Part shown: positions 1-8,825 of the stretch, piece after piece
Numbering within the stretch: the stretch's first letter is position 1
Layout of the letters: the number at the start of each line of letters is the position of its first letter
Assembly: GCF_009908265.2 (NCBI RefSeq)
Contig: NZ_JAAATX020000001.1
Location: 1 to 64,000 of the forward strand
Length of the DNA stretch: 64,000 nucleotides
Direction: 5' to 3'
DNA from: Paragemmobacter amnigenus
GTDB taxonomy: Bacteria > Pseudomonadota > Alphaproteobacteria > Rhodobacterales > Rhodobacteraceae
Notes under the pieces: generated by a model
Seen by the model: the letters and a program-made list of their open reading frames with translations, nothing else
What the model was told of the DNA's origin: nothing
Databases searched by the model: none
Program-made: the position numbers and the translations under genes

Positions 1-23
1 AAGCAGAAGACGGCATACGAGAT
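1..23 (+). other. Illumina P7 adapter remnant at contig end
   Basis: Bases 1-23 are identical to the Illumina P7 flow-cell adapter without its first C. This is library sequence, not chromosome, so the left edge is a contig end. The last bases of the adapter also read in the purL frame as Ala-Tyr-Glu-Met, which resembles what PurL homologues have at this point. Part of the 3' half may therefore coincide with genuine genome sequence. Confidence 0.93.
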
Positions 24-1260
24 GATGCTGTCGGAAAGCCAAGAGCGGATGCTGATGGTGCTGAAGCCCGAAAAAGAGGCCGAGGCGCGGGCGATCTTCC
101 AGAAATGGGATCTGGATTTCGCCATCGTGGGCGAGACGATCCCCGAGGACCGCTTCCTGATCCTGCATGGCAACGAGGTGAAGGCGGACCTGCCGCTGTC
201 GAAACTGTCCTCCAGCGCGCCGGAATATGACCGCCCGTGGGTGGAGACGCCAGCGGCGGCACCGTTGAAGGACATTCCGGCGATTGCGCCCGTCGCGGGG
301 CTGCGGGCGCTGATCGGGTCGCCCTCTTATGCCCACAAGGCCTGGGTGTGGGAGCAGTATGACAGCATGGTCATGGCCGATACGGTGGTGGCGCCGGGTC
401 TGGGGGCGGGCGTGGTGCGGGTGCATGGCACGGGCAAGGCGCTGGCCTTCACCAGTGACGTGACGCCGCGCTATGTTAAGGCCAACCCCTTCGAGGGTGG
501 CAAGCAGGCGGTGGCCGAAGCCTATCGCAACCTGACGGCGGTGGGGGCAAAGCCCCTTGCCACGACCGACAACCTGAATTTCGGCAATCCCGAAAAGCCC
601 GAGATCATGGGGCAGTTCGTGGGCGCGATCAAAGGGATCGGCGCGGCGGTGGCGGCGCTGGACATGCCCATCGTGTCGGGCAACGTGTCGCTTTACAATG
701 AAACCGACGGGTCGGCGATCCTGCCCACGCCGACGATCGGGGCGGTGGGCATCCTGTCCTCGCTGGACGAGCTGATCGCGGGGCGTCCGGTGGCGGGCGA
801 TGCGGCGGTGGTGATCGGGGCGACGGCGGGGCATCTGGGCCAGTCGGCGGTGCTGGCCGAGATGTTCGGGATCGAGGCGGGCGATGCGCCGCCGGTCGAT
901 CTGGCGGCCGAGCGCGCGCATGGCGAATTCCTGCGCGCCAACCGCGCGCTGGTGCGGGCCTGCACCGACCTTGGCGATGGCGGGCTGGCGCTGGCGGCAT
1001 TCGAGATGGCCGAGGGCGCGGGTCTGGGCGTGACGCTGGACAGCGGCGATGCGGCCTTCCTGTTCGGCGAGGATCAGGCGCGCTATCTGGTGGCCACGGA
1101 CAAGGCGGAGGCGCTGGTCGCGGCGGCCAAGGCGGCGGGGGTTCCCGTGGCCGTGGTTGGCCGGTTCGGCGGCGATGCGGTGGCCTTTGGCGGGGATACG
1201 GCGGCGCTGGCGGAGTTGTCGGCGCTGTATCGTTCGGCCTTTGCCAAGGCGGTGGCGTGA
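22..1260 (+). CDS. purL: PurL, phosphoribosylformylglycinamidine synthase large subunit (3' part)
   Basis: Carboxy-terminal part of FGAM synthase II, which uses ATP and glutamine-derived ammonia to convert FGAR to FGAM in purine synthesis. About 412 residues remain of the roughly 720 usual for the small alphaproteobacterial type that works with PurS and PurQ. They cover the second AIRS-type ATP-binding half, with the block [18 protein letters not shown] and a [19 protein letters not shown] loop. The ATG at base 22 is not the true start: the frame is open to the edge and enters adapter sequence upstream. The stop overlaps the start of the following acetyltransferase gene. Identity is secure; the 5' part is missing from the assembly, not mutated. 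Confidence 0.93.
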   Translation: MMLSESQERMLMVLKPEKEAEARAIFQKWDLDFAIVGETIPEDRFLILHGNEVKADLPLSKLSSSAPEYDRPWVETPAAAPLKDIPAIAPVAGLRALIGSPSYAHKAWVWEQYDSMVMADTVVAPGLGAGVVRVHGTGKALAFTSDVTPRYVKANPFEGGKQAVAEAYRNLTAVGAKPLATTDNLNFGNPEKPEIMGQFVGAIKGIGAAVAALDMPIVSGNVSLYNETDGSAILPTPTIGAVGILSSLDELIAGRPVAGDAAVVIGATAGHLGQSAVLAEMFGIEAGDAPPVDLAAERAHGEFLRANRALVRACTDLGDGGLALAAFEMAEGAGLGVTLDSGDAAFLFGEDQARYLVATDKAEALVAAAKAAGVPVAVVGRFGGDAVAFGGDTAALAELSALYRSAFAKAVA

Positions 1261-1763
1261 CCCTTCGCCCTGCCCTGCCCGATGATTTCGCCTTCATCCG
1301 GTCGCTGGCGCAGCGGCCGGATTATGCGCCCTTCATCACCGACGAGGATGAGGGGCGGTTGGCCTTTTACGCCACGGATCCCGCGCACCGTTTGCTGATC
1401 TGGGAAGAGGCGGGGCGTGCGGCGGGATTCGCGCTCTGGACCGAGATCGGGGAGCCTTCGGGGCGGGTGGAGTTGCGGCGTCTGGCGCTGGCCGAGGCGG
1501 GCGGCGGGCGGGGTTTGGGCTTTGTCCATGCCCTGACGGACTACGGGTTTCGGGTGCTGGGGGCGCGCAAGGTCTGGCTGGATGCGAGCGGCGAGAACCT
1601 GCGGGCGCAGAAGGTCTATGCGCGGGCGGGATACCGGCTGGAGGGGCGGCTGGTGGATCACTGGTTCCGGCCCGTGCTGGGGCGGAATGTCGATGTGATG
1701 CTTTATGGCATCCTGCGCGACGACTGGATGGCGGCGCGGGGACTTGCGGCCCCTGCCCCGTAG
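1257..1763 (+). CDS. GNAT family N-acetyltransferase
   Basis: A 168-residue single-domain protein of the GNAT superfamily (acetyl-CoA dependent acyl transfer). The fold is indicated by the N-terminal [16 protein letters not shown] segment, the central [17 protein letters not shown] acetyl-CoA loop and the late [20 protein letters not shown] block, where GNAT proteins carry the N-x2-A-x2-x-Y helix. It starts with GTG overlapping the purL stop (GTGA), so it is probably translationally coupled. The substrate cannot be told from sequence; RimI-like or small-amine acetylation are both possible. Confidence 0.8.
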   Translation: MTLRPALPDDFAFIRSLAQRPDYAPFITDEDEGRLAFYATDPAHRLLIWEEAGRAAGFALWTEIGEPSGRVELRRLALAEAGGGRGLGFVHALTDYGFRVLGARKVWLDASGENLRAQKVYARAGYRLEGRLVDHWFRPVLGRNVDVMLYGILRDDWMAARGLAAPAP

Positions 1764-1800
1764 GCATACATCTTCGGTCAGAAATACCGGAGACCCCCGA

Positions 1801-2037
1801 ATGCCGATCACCGCACGCGATATCGAGAACCTGATCCGCGCAAGCTTTCCCGAAGCGAAGATCACGGTGCAGGGCGATGACGGGCAGCATTTCGCGGCAG
1901 AGGTGATCGACGCGAGCTTCAAGGGCATGAACCGGGTGCAGCAGCAGCGGGCGGTCTATGCCGCGCTGAAGGGCAAGATGGATGGCGCGCATGGGGAACT
2001 CCATGCGCTGGCGCTGACGACCAAGGCGCCGGAGTGA
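1801..2037 (+). CDS. bolA: BolA family protein
   Basis: A 78-residue protein with the BolA/IbaG fold. The hallmark stretch [17 protein letters not shown] lies around residues 41-57, and a His in the GQHF motif is at the position used for Fe-S ligation in BolA-Grx complexes. It lies 13 bases upstream of a CGFS monothiol glutaredoxin. The two families form a [2Fe-2S]-bridged heterodimer involved in iron-sulfur trafficking, so shared expression makes sense. The ATG at 1801 was chosen because homologues begin at this point and the ORF upstream belongs to another reading context. Confidence 0.9.
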   Translation: MPITARDIENLIRASFPEAKITVQGDDGQHFAAEVIDASFKGMNRVQQQRAVYAALKGKMDGAHGELHALALTTKAPE

Positions 2038-2050
2038 GAGGAACAGGAAG

Positions 2051-2410
2051 ATGAGCGCTGAGGCACAGATCCGCGAGACGATCGAGAAGAACGACGTGGT
2101 GCTGTTCATGAAGGGCACCAAGATGATGCCGCAATGCGGGTTCTCGTCCCGCGTGGCGGGGGTGCTGAATTACATGGGCGTGAATTTCGCCGATGTGAAC
2201 GTGCTGGCCGATGCGGACATCCGGCAGGGCATCAAGGATTTCAGCGACTGGCCGACGATCCCGCAGCTTTATGTGAAGGGCGAGTTCGTGGGCGGCTGCG
2301 ATATCGTGACGGAAATGACGCTGTCGGGCGAGCTGGACGCGCTGTTCGAGGCGAAGGGCGTGGCCTTCGACAAGGACGCGGCGAACAAGATCCGCGAGGC
2401 GAATGCCTGA
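2051..2410 (+). CDS. grxD: Grx4-type monothiol glutaredoxin
   Basis: A 119-residue CGFS glutaredoxin. The active-site CGFS is at residues 29-32, followed by the glutathione-binding [20 protein letters not shown] segment. Proteins of this class bind a glutathione-ligated [2Fe-2S] cluster and deliver it to clients, usually together with BolA, encoded just upstream. AGGAACAGGAAG before the ATG supplies a ribosome binding site. The length matches single-domain Grx4. The gene ends in a strong intrinsic terminator, making it the last gene of the purL-GNAT-bolA-grxD run. Confidence 0.95.
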   Translation: MSAEAQIRETIEKNDVVLFMKGTKMMPQCGFSSRVAGVLNYMGVNFADVNVLADADIRQGIKDFSDWPTIPQLYVKGEFVGGCDIVTEMTLSGELDALFEAKGVAFDKDAANKIREANA

Positions 2411-2435
2411 GGGTGTTCGCGGCAGCGTGACGGAT

Positions 2436-2458
2436 GGCCCGCCTCTGGCGGGCCTTTT
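2436..2458 (+). terminator. Intrinsic terminator after grxD
   Basis: Perfect 8-bp stem GGCCCGCC / GGCGGGCC with a TCT loop, followed by TTTTCC. It lies 25 bases after the grxD stop and just before the converging ccdB gene. Confidence 0.88.
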
Positions 2459-2463
2459 CCGTT

Positions 2464-2766
2464 TCAGGTGCCCGAATAGAGCAGATCGAAAGCCCGCGTG
2501 ATGCGATCGCGCAGATGCGCGTAATTGCCCACTTTTTCCCCCATGCGGCCCAATCGCGCGGTACCCAGAAGGTGCAGCATCACGAGATAGTCCCGCTCGC
2601 CAAAGGACAGGGGCACGGAAAGCCTGTCCAGCACCGCCACGCCACCCTTCCCCGCGGGAACCACCGACGCGAAGACGCGGGTGTCGAGGGTGTCGACCGC
2701 CTCGTTCTGGAGGACGAGAAGCAGGCCGCCCTGCGGATCACGATACAGATCGAACTGGTCCGCCAT
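2464..2766 (-). CDS. ccdB: CcdB family toxin
   Basis: A 100-residue protein of the CcdB family, which poisons DNA gyrase in its best-known members. It opens with MADQFDLYRDPQGGLLLVLQN, the usual start of CcdB (F-x-VY-N-PS...Y-L-x-x-VQ...). The C terminus is LLYSGT, where F-plasmid CcdB carries the Trp-Gly-Ile needed for gyrase poisoning. That toxin tail is not conserved here, so potency is uncertain. It follows the antitoxin gene by 6 bases. The pair sits on the minus strand, converging on grxD. The family call is firm; target and activity are inferred. Confidence 0.85.
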   Translation of the reverse strand: MADQFDLYRDPQGGLLLVLQNEAVDTLDTRVFASVVPAGKGGVAVLDRLSVPLSFGERDYLVMLHLLGTARLGRMGEKVGNYAHLRDRITRAFDLLYSGT

Positions 2767-2772
2767 GGCCGT

Positions 2773-3000
2773 TCACAGGATCCGGACCAAGGGATTCGGG
2801 ATGCCGTTCTCGTCGATCCACCTGTTGTAAGCGGCGACGGCTTCGGCGTTTTCGTCCTTCCAGCGGCGGGCGCGTTCGGCGCGGACGCGGGCAAGGATGC
2901 CTTCCTCGGCCGCGCGCGAGAGGTTGACGCCGAGGGCGCGCGCCTCGTCCAGAAGGGCTGCGTCGAGGGTCATGGAGGTGGCGCGGCGGGTGGCGGTCAT
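2773..3000 (-). CDS. ccdA: CcdA family antitoxin
   Basis: A 75-residue protein with an N-terminal ribbon-helix-helix DNA-binding segment (RRATSMTLDAALLDEARALG) and a charged C-terminal tail (DENAEAVAAYNRWIDENG). That tail is the typical CcdA toxin-neutralising region. I start it at ATG 3000: it has GGAG upstream and begins like other CcdA proteins, whereas the longer frame adds 21 residues with no family similarity. It probably represses its own operon together with CcdB; paired CATACCGCA repeats lie 30-50 bases upstream. Confidence 0.87.
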   Translation of the reverse strand: MTATRRATSMTLDAALLDEARALGVNLSRAAEEGILARVRAERARRWKDENAEAVAAYNRWIDENGIPNPLVRIL

Positions 3001-3027
3001 GGGCGGGCTCCGGTCCTGTGGGGGGCG

Positions 3028-3050
3028 ATCATACCGCAGAACATACCGCA
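3028..3050 (-). promoter_or_regulatory. Candidate ccdAB promoter/operator with direct repeats
   Basis: Two exact CATACCGCA direct repeats (3030-3038 and 3042-3050) spaced 12 bases apart, so about one helical turn. On the ccdA-coding strand the proximal repeat forms a TATGAT -10-like hexamer. Ribbon-helix-helix antitoxins commonly bind such tandem sites. Inferred from position and repeat only. Confidence 0.5.
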
Positions 3051-3090
3051 TGGATAGCGGCATGTCGGCCCTGCCCCCCGCGCGGAACGG

Positions 3091-3459
3091 TCAGGCGGGC
3101 CTGCGGCTGTCGTCGATGCGGTCGGCCAGCGCTTCGGCCCGCGCGGCGATCTCGGCCAGTGTCTCGGTCACCTGCGGGGGGATGACGGGCACCTCGACGC
3201 GGGTTTCGGGACGGGCTTCCAGCTCTTCGATCCGCGCGCGCAGGGTGCGGATCTCGTCCTCGGCGGCGGCGGTCTTGTCGGCGAGCATCAGGCCCGCCAT
3301 CAGCAGCATCCGCCCCTCGGGCAGGCGGCCCATCTGCGCCACGAGGGGCTGCGCCTCGGCATCGAGCATGGCGGCGGCGGTGCTGAGGAAATGCTCCTCT
3401 CCCTCCTGACAGGCGACAGAGAAGGCGCGGCCACCGATGGTGATGGTGAGTTCAGGCAT
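3091..3459 (-). CDS. zapA: Cell division protein ZapA
   Basis: A 122-residue ZapA protein, a cytoplasmic factor that bundles FtsZ protofilaments at the Z-ring. The N-terminal domain starts MPELTITIGGRAFSVACQEG, followed by LMLADKTAAAEDEIRTLRA leading into the C-terminal coiled coil used for dimerisation. The gene overlaps the end of the upstream coiled-coil gene by 8 bases, as expected for an operon. In many alphaproteobacteria 6S RNA follows zapA; here only about 90 bases separate zapA from ccdA and no 6S candidate is visible. Confidence 0.92.
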   Translation of the reverse strand: MPELTITIGGRAFSVACQEGEEHFLSTAAAMLDAEAQPLVAQMGRLPEGRMLLMAGLMLADKTAAAEDEIRTLRARIEELEARPETRVEVPVIPPQVTETLAEIAARAEALADRIDDSRRPA

Positions 3460-3976
3460 CGAGGGGCTCCTCGCGGATGAGAGGGGTGAGTTCGGTGATG
3501 ATCTCGTCCAGTTCGGCCACTTCGGACAGGCGCGTGACGCGGACGGCTTCGAGTTCGGCCATCATGGCGCGGTTGATCTGTTCGGGATCGGCAAGGTTCG
3601 CCGCCTGTGCCCGCCGCAGGCCGCGCAGGTTTTCGCGCAGTTGCACCATGGTCTTTCGCATCCGGTGCATCTCGAGCCCCTGCACATCCAGCTGGCGCGT
3701 CATCTGGTCGATCCGCGCCTGAAGGTCGGCCCCTTGGCCATCGGCAGGCGTGGGGGCGGGTTCGGTCGATTGCAGGGCCGCGATGCGGGCGCGCAGTTCG
3801 GCGGTGAGCTGGCGTTCCGCTGTCAGCGCGGCGGTCAGGCGGGCGATCTCGCCGGAGGCGTCCCCCCCCGCCGCAGGGTCCGTCGCGGGGGTGGCGGCCT
3901 GCAACGCCTCGACCCCTGCGCCGATGCGGTGCAAGGCGGCGGCGATGCGGCGTTCAAGCTCTGCCAGTTCCTGCAT
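3452..3976 (-). CDS. Coiled-coil protein upstream of zapA
   Basis: A 174-residue protein with no recognised catalytic domain. It is strongly helical and charged, with heptad-like stretches at roughly 1-25, 45-70 and 85-165, the middle ones separated by an Ala/Pro/Thr linker. There is no signal peptide or membrane segment. Genes of this kind precede zapA in many Rhodobacterales, and the 8-base overlap with zapA suggests co-translation. A role as a ZapA or division partner is inference from position only. Confidence 0.75.
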   Translation of the reverse strand: MQELAELERRIAAALHRIGAGVEALQAATPATDPAAGGDASGEIARLTAALTAERQLTAELRARIAALQSTEPAPTPADGQGADLQARIDQMTRQLDVQGLEMHRMRKTMVQLRENLRGLRRAQAANLADPEQINRAMMAELEAVRVTRLSEVAELDEIITELTPLIREEPLDA

Positions 3977-4191
3977 TCGGGTGCCTTTCCGTTGGCGTCG
4001 TTTCTTGTCGTTGCGGCTGCCCGCGCCCGGGGACGAATCGGACGGCCGCAGCCCCGCTGTCAGTGTAGCGCAAGAATATGGCGCAACTCACCCCTTTGCA
4101 CCCAAGGGCTTGCGCGGATTGCTTGATCTTGCCCGACCAAGACACTAGAGCGGGGCCGCAAACCCCTTCCTTTTCAGACAGGATAACGGCC

Positions 4192-6207
4192 TTGGATATC
4201 GAGACGCTCCGCGCCCGCCACCCGGACCACTGGAAGCGCGCCTGCGCGATCCGCACCCTGACGCTTGACGCGGTGGCGGCCGCGAATTCGGGCCATTCGG
4301 GGATGCCGATGGGCATGGCGGATGTGGCGACGGTGCTGTTCGAGAAGCATCTGAACTTCGATCCCGCAGCACCGCGCTGGCCGAACCGCGACCGGTTCAT
4401 CCTGTCGGCGGGGCATGGGTCGATGCTGATCTATTCGCTGCTTTACCTCACCGGCTATGCCGACATGACGCTGGACCAGGTGAAGAACTTCCGCCAGTGG
4501 GGCGCGATCACGGCGGGTCACCCCGAATTCGGCCATGTGGCGGGGGTCGAGACGACGACGGGGCCGCTGGGTCAGGGGATCGCGAATGCGGTCGGTTTCG
4601 CCATGGCGGAAGAGAACCTGCGCGCGCGCTGGGGGGCGAAGATCGTCGATCACTTCACTTATGTGATCGCCGGTGACGGCTGCCTGATGGAGGGCGTTTC
4701 GCAGGAGGCCATCGCGCTGGCCGGCAAGCAGCAGTTGAGCCGGCTGATCGTGCTGTGGGATGACAACGGCATCACCATCGACGGCAAGGTGTCGATCGCC
4801 GATGTGACGGATCAGAAAGCGCGCTTTGCGGCCTCGGGCTGGAACGTGCTGTCCTGCGACGGGCACGACCCCGAGGATATCGACCGCGCGCTGGTGGCGG
4901 CCAAGGCGTCGGACAAGCCCACGATGATCGCCTGCAAGACGCATATCGCCTTGGGCCATGCGGCGCAGGACACGTCCAAGGGGCATGGGGCGCTGACCGA
5001 TGCGGCGCAGATGGCGGCGGCGAAGGCGGCTTATGGCTGGGATTATCCGGCGTTTGAAATTCCGGCTGATGTGAAGAAAGCATGGGAAGCCAAGGGCAAG
5101 CGCGGGGCAGCGGCCCATGCGGAATGGCAGGCGCGGCTGGGCGCGCTGTCGGCGGCCAAGCAGGCGGAATTCGCGCGCATCTTCGCGGGCGAGGCCCCGG
5201 CCAAGCTGGCCTCGGTGATCCGCGGCGTGAAGAAGGCGGCGGTGGAGGCGATGCCGAAGCTTGCCACCCGCGCGGCGTCGGAAAAGGTGCTGGCGGCGGT
5301 CAATCCGGTGATGACGGAAACCATGGGGGGGTCGGCGGACCTGACCGGGTCGAACAACACCAAGACCGCCGATCTGGGCGTCTTTACCCCCGAGGATCGC
5401 AAGGGCCGCTATGTCTATTACGGCATCCGCGAACACGGGATGGCGGCGGCGATGAACGGGATGGCGCTGCATGGCGGCGTGCGGCCCTATGGCGGCACCT
5501 TCATGTGCTTTACCGATTACGCGCGGCCTTCGATGCGCCTGTCGGCGCTGATGGGGCTGCCGGTCGTCTATGTGATGACGCATGACTCCATCGGTCTGGG
5601 CGAAGATGGGCCGACCCACCAGCCGGTCGAGCATCTGGCGATGAGCCGCGCGACGCCGAACACGCTGGTAATCCGCCCCGCCGATCTGGTGGAGACGGCG
5701 GAGGCGTGGGAAGTGGCGCTGAGCTCGAGGACGACGCCCACGGTGCTGGCGCTGTCGCGGCAGAACCTGCCTGCGGTCAGGAAGGCCCATGTGAACCAGA
5801 ACCTTGTCGCCAAGGGCGCCTATGTTCTGGCCGAGGCGACGGGCAAGCGGCAGGTGATCCTGATCGCGACGGGGTCCGAGGTGGAAATCGCGCTGAAGGC
5901 GCGCGAGGCGCTGGAAGCCGAAGGGATCGGCACGCGGGTCGTGTCGATGCCGTCGATGGAGCTCTTCGCGCAACAGGACGAAGCCTATCGCAAGCGCGTG
6001 CTGCCCGGCGGGCCGGTGCGTGTGGCGATCGAGGCGGGCGTGCGTCAGGGCTGGGACCGCTGGCTCTTGGGCGAGCGCGGCAAAGAGACGAAGGCCGGGT
6101 TCGTGGGCATGTCGTCTTTCGGGGCCTCGGCACCGATGGAGCGGCTTTACAAGGAATTCGGCAACACGGCAGAGAATGCGGTGGCTGTGGCGAAGTCGCT
6201 GCTCTGA
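4192..6207 (+). CDS. tkt: Transketolase
   Basis: A 671-residue thiamine-diphosphate enzyme that moves two-carbon ketol units in the pentose phosphate and Calvin cycles. Visible features are the substrate-binding [12 protein letters not shown] near residue 35, the ThDP/metal [12 protein letters not shown] segment near residue 161 with the downstream DDNGITIDG, and the catalytic [17 protein letters not shown] around residue 415. I place the start at TTG 4192: it is preceded by AGGATA at good spacing and begins as homologues do ([13 protein letters not shown]). The frame upstream to 4078 is low-quality coding and overlaps the divergent promoter region. Confidence 0.95.
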   Translation: MDIETLRARHPDHWKRACAIRTLTLDAVAAANSGHSGMPMGMADVATVLFEKHLNFDPAAPRWPNRDRFILSAGHGSMLIYSLLYLTGYADMTLDQVKNFRQWGAITAGHPEFGHVAGVETTTGPLGQGIANAVGFAMAEENLRARWGAKIVDHFTYVIAGDGCLMEGVSQEAIALAGKQQLSRLIVLWDDNGITIDGKVSIADVTDQKARFAASGWNVLSCDGHDPEDIDRALVAAKASDKPTMIACKTHIALGHAAQDTSKGHGALTDAAQMAAAKAAYGWDYPAFEIPADVKKAWEAKGKRGAAAHAEWQARLGALSAAKQAEFARIFAGEAPAKLASVIRGVKKAAVEAMPKLATRAASEKVLAAVNPVMTETMGGSADLTGSNNTKTADLGVFTPEDRKGRYVYYGIREHGMAAAMNGMALHGGVRPYGGTFMCFTDYARPSMRLSALMGLPVVYVMTHDSIGLGEDGPTHQPVEHLAMSRATPNTLVIRPADLVETAEAWEVALSSRTTPTVLALSRQNLPAVRKAHVNQNLVAKGAYVLAEATGKRQVILIATGSEVEIALKAREALEAEGIGTRVVSMPSMELFAQQDEAYRKRVLPGGPVRVAIEAGVRQGWDRWLLGERGKETKAGFVGMSSFGASAPMERLYKEFGNTAENAVAVAKSLL

Positions 6208-6240
6208 CGGAGAGGCGCAAAAGTTTTCGAAAATTTTTGC

Positions 6241-6287
6241 AAATTTCTTCGAAGAAATTTGAAAGGCCGCGCGCTGCGCGGCCTTTT
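6241..6287. terminator. Palindrome plus bidirectional intrinsic terminator between tkt and DUF2934 gene
   Basis: A perfect 20-base palindrome, AAATTTCTTCGAAGAAATTT (6241-6260), is followed by the stem GGCCGCGC / GCGCGGCC with a GCT loop (6265-6283), flanked by AAA and TTTT. It can terminate the two converging genes. The T-run overlaps the stop codon of the minus-strand gene. Confidence 0.85.
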
Positions 6288-6592
6288 CATTTTCGCCTGA
6301 CGGGGGATTCCACGGTCGCCTGTTCGTCGGGGAACAACTGGTCGTCGCCCTGATCGGTGAGCCCCGGGAATTCGCCCTGGTTTTCCACGGCGGCCAGCGG
6401 TTCGATGGCAGGTTCGGCGGCCTTTTCGGGGTCGATGCGTCCGGCATCGGGGTTTTCGGTGATGGCGACCAGTTCGCGCGCCCGATCCATGAAGCGGTCG
6501 GGGCCACCGTCGGGTTCGCCCGCCTCCTGCCACAGATGGCGGGCGCGCTGGGCGATGCGGTCTTGAAGGGCCTGAAAGGCGCGGCGGTCCAT
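6287..6592 (-). CDS. DUF2934 domain small protein
   Basis: A 101-residue acidic protein. The segment QDRIAQRARHLWQEAGEPDG near the N terminus matches the DUF2934 pattern (IRxRAYxLWExxGRPxG) seen in small alphaproteobacterial proteins of unknown role. The rest is low in complexity and rich in Glu, Asp and Pro, with no signal peptide or membrane segment. It lies alone between tkt (converging) and the DUF808 gene (same strand, 58 bases upstream). Function unknown. Confidence 0.7.
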   Translation of the reverse strand: MDRRAFQALQDRIAQRARHLWQEAGEPDGGPDRFMDRARELVAITENPDAGRIDPEKAAEPAIEPLAAVENQGEFPGLTDQGDDQLFPDEQATVESPVRRK

Positions 6593-6650
6593 GGTGTTTC
6601 CCCCCTGTGTCGGGGGGAAACGGGGGACGGGCGGGGTGGTTCCCCCTGCC

Positions 6651-7616
6651 CTAATGCGCGCGCTTGCCCGTGACGGCGGCGATGGCGGGGCCGATCACGC
6701 GGGTGGCGACGGGGATCAGCGCGGCGCCGAGGATCAGGCCGAAGATGCCGTCCAGCGTCGCGGTCACCAGCCATGCGACGAAGCCCTGTGCGGCGGGGGC
6801 GGCATGGGCCACGATGTCGGCGATGTGGTGGATTTCGTGATAGAGCCACGGCCAGCCCAGCACCTCGAGCCCGTGGGTGACGATATTGCCGCCGACCCAG
6901 AGCATGGCGGCGGTGCCGACGAGTGACAGGAAGGCCATGAGTTTCGGCATGGCAAGCACCAGACCGCGCCCCGTCGCGCGCCCTGCCCCCGTGCGGCCCG
7001 TGGCGGCCATGTGCAGCCCCACGTCATCCATCTTCACGATCAGCGCCACCGCGCCGTAGACGGCAACGGTGATGAGCGCGCCGACCACGGCCAGTGTGAT
7101 GGCCTGCATCCAGAAGCTGGGGCTTTCGATGGTGGCGAGCGCGATGGTCATGATCTCGGCCGACAGGATGAAGTCGGTCTTGATGGCGCCTGCGACCTTT
7201 TCCTCTTCCAGATGGGCGGGGTCTTTGGTGTCGAAATCCTCTTCGACCGCGTGGTCGGCATGGGGGGCGAAGGCGTGAAGAACCTTTTCCGCCCCTTCGA
7301 AGCAGAGATAGGCGCCGCCCAGCATCAGGAGCGGCGTGATCGCGGCAGGCAGGAAGTGGTCGAGCGCGAGGAGCGCGGGCAGCAGGATGAGGAGCTTGTT
7401 CTTGAACGACCCCAGCGAGATGCGCCAGATGATGGGCAATTCGCGGTCGGCCGAGAAGCCGTGCACGTATTTCGGCGTGACGGCGGCGTCGTCGATCACC
7501 ACGCCTGCGGCCTTGGTCCCCGCCTTGGCGGCGGCGGCGGCGATGTCGTCGACCGAGGCTGCGGCGACCTTGGCGATGGCCGCGACGTCATCCAGCAGGG
7601 CAAGCAAACCACTCAT
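6651..7616 (-). CDS. DUF808 (YedI) family inner membrane protein
   Basis: A 321-residue polytopic membrane protein of the DUF808/YedI family. The start MSGLLALLDDVAAIAKVAAAS and the following VIDDAAVTPKYVHGFSADRE block are diagnostic. Several hydrophobic helices are visible, for example around residues 90-115, 170-200, 235-260 and 285-310. I use ATG 7616, preceded by GGAAGAAGGAAG. The function of the family is not established. The gene diverges from gap across a region carrying LacI-type operators. Confidence 0.85.
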   Translation of the reverse strand: MSGLLALLDDVAAIAKVAAASVDDIAAAAAKAGTKAAGVVIDDAAVTPKYVHGFSADRELPIIWRISLGSFKNKLLILLPALLALDHFLPAAITPLLMLGGAYLCFEGAEKVLHAFAPHADHAVEEDFDTKDPAHLEEEKVAGAIKTDFILSAEIMTIALATIESPSFWMQAITLAVVGALITVAVYGAVALIVKMDDVGLHMAATGRTGAGRATGRGLVLAMPKLMAFLSLVGTAAMLWVGGNIVTHGLEVLGWPWLYHEIHHIADIVAHAAPAAQGFVAWLVTATLDGIFGLILGAALIPVATRVIGPAIAAVTGKRAH

Positions 7617-7683
7617 GCAAATCTTCCTTCTTCCGGTGCCGACCATCTAGCGCGGCTGCGACCATTTGGCAAAGCCCGCCAAT

Positions 7684-7716
7684 TGTTAGCGCAAACCGCG
7701 CATGTTTGCGGTAACA
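7684..7716 (+). promoter_or_regulatory. Tandem LacI-type operator half-matches upstream of first gap gene
   Basis: TGTTAGCGCAAACC (7684-7697) and TGTTTGCGGTAACA (7703-7716) are both close to the palindrome TGTTAGCGCTAACA and lie 19 bases apart on one face. They sit about 95-125 bases before the gap start. Related sites precede the second gap gene and a DUF1127 gene. The motif resembles operators of LacI-family carbon-flux regulators (CceR/PckR type); that assignment is from memory of the family. Confidence 0.55.
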
Positions 7717-7810
7717 TATTGATTTTGTGTCGTTTTTGGACTTTTCGATTCTGTCCCCCTTCGGTAAGCGCAAGGCATCCCACTGTATGCAACGGAATGG
7801 AGCGGCGCGC

Positions 7811-8815
7811 ATGACCATCACCATCGGCATCAACGGCTTCGGACGCATCGGGCGCTGCACGCTGGCCCATATCGCCGAAAGCGCCCGCAACGACGTTCAG
7901 GTGGTGGCAATCAATGCCACGGGGCCGATCGAGACGAATGCACATCTGTTGAAATACGACTCGGTCCATGGCCGGTTCCCCGGGGTGGTGAAGGTGAAGG
8001 ACAATACGCTGGATCTGGGCCGCGGGCCGATCCGCGTGATGTCGACCTACAACCCCGAAGAGCTGGACTGGGAAGGTGTGGACGTGGTGCTGGAATGCAC
8101 CGGCAAGTTCAACGACCGCGACAAGGCCGCCGTCCATCTGGGCCGTGGGGCCAAGCGGGTGCTGGTGTCGGCCCCTGCCAAGCGGGCAGACAAGACGGTG
8201 GTCTACGGCGTGAACCACCGCGCCCTGACGGCCGAGCATCTGGTGGTGTCGAACGGGTCCTGCACGACCAACTGCCTTGCGCCGCTGGCAAAGGTCCTGA
8301 ACGACGCGATCGGGATTGAATCGGGCATCATGACCACGATCCATTCCTATACCGGCGACCAGCCGACGCTGGACCGGCGGCACAAGGACCTGTACCGCGC
8401 GCGGGCTGCGGCCATGGCGATGATCCCGACCAGCACGGGCGCGGCCAAGGCGCTGGGCGAGGTGCTGCCGGAACTGGCGGGGCGTCTGGACGGAACCGCG
8501 ATCCGCGTGCCGACGCCGAATGTCAGCGCGGTGGACCTGACCTTCGTGGCGGGGAAATCGGTGACGGTCGCCGACGTGAACGAGATCGTGCGCGAGGCGG
8601 CGGCGGGTTACATGGGCATGGTTCTGGCCTATGACCCCGAACCCAAGGTGTCGATCGACTTCAACCACACGCCGCAATCGTCTATCTTCGCGCCGGACCA
8701 GACCAAGGTGGTCGGGGGCCGCACGGTGCGCGTGCTGGCATGGTATGACAACGAGTGGGGCTTCTCCTGCCGGATGGCCGATGTGGCCGGGGTGATGGGG
8801 CGGCTCCTCCACTGA
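7811..8815 (+). CDS. gap: Glyceraldehyde-3-phosphate dehydrogenase, first paralogue
   Basis: A 334-residue class I GAPDH interconverting glyceraldehyde-3-phosphate and 1,3-bisphosphoglycerate. The Rossmann start is [12 protein letters not shown]; the catalytic Cys lies in SNGSCTTNCLAP; the [12 protein letters not shown] and [12 protein letters not shown] motifs are intact. ATG 7811 was chosen by alignment to the family start. A second, clearly paralogous gene lies 250 bases downstream. The two differ in the residues flanking the catalytic Cys (NGS here, NAS there) and may differ in cofactor or flux direction; the sequence does not settle that. Confidence 0.95.
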   Translation: MTITIGINGFGRIGRCTLAHIAESARNDVQVVAINATGPIETNAHLLKYDSVHGRFPGVVKVKDNTLDLGRGPIRVMSTYNPEELDWEGVDVVLECTGKFNDRDKAAVHLGRGAKRVLVSAPAKRADKTVVYGVNHRALTAEHLVVSNGSCTTNCLAPLAKVLNDAIGIESGIMTTIHSYTGDQPTLDRRHKDLYRARAAAMAMIPTSTGAAKALGEVLPELAGRLDGTAIRVPTPNVSAVDLTFVAGKSVTVADVNEIVREAAAGYMGMVLAYDPEPKVSIDFNHTPQSSIFAPDQTKVVGGRTVRVLAWYDNEWGFSCRMADVAGVMGRLLH

Positions 8816-8825
8816 TGGAGGGGTC

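Noticed and set aside
3001-3090. 6S RNA downstream of zapA
   Set aside because: Only 90 bases before ccdA, with no long 6S-like hairpin; the usual alphaproteobacterial location is taken by ccdAB.
4174-6849. 891-codon minus-strand open frame opposite tkt
   Set aside because: Arg/His/Pro-rich translation with no family features. It is the antisense shadow of a conserved tkt gene in GC-rich DNA.
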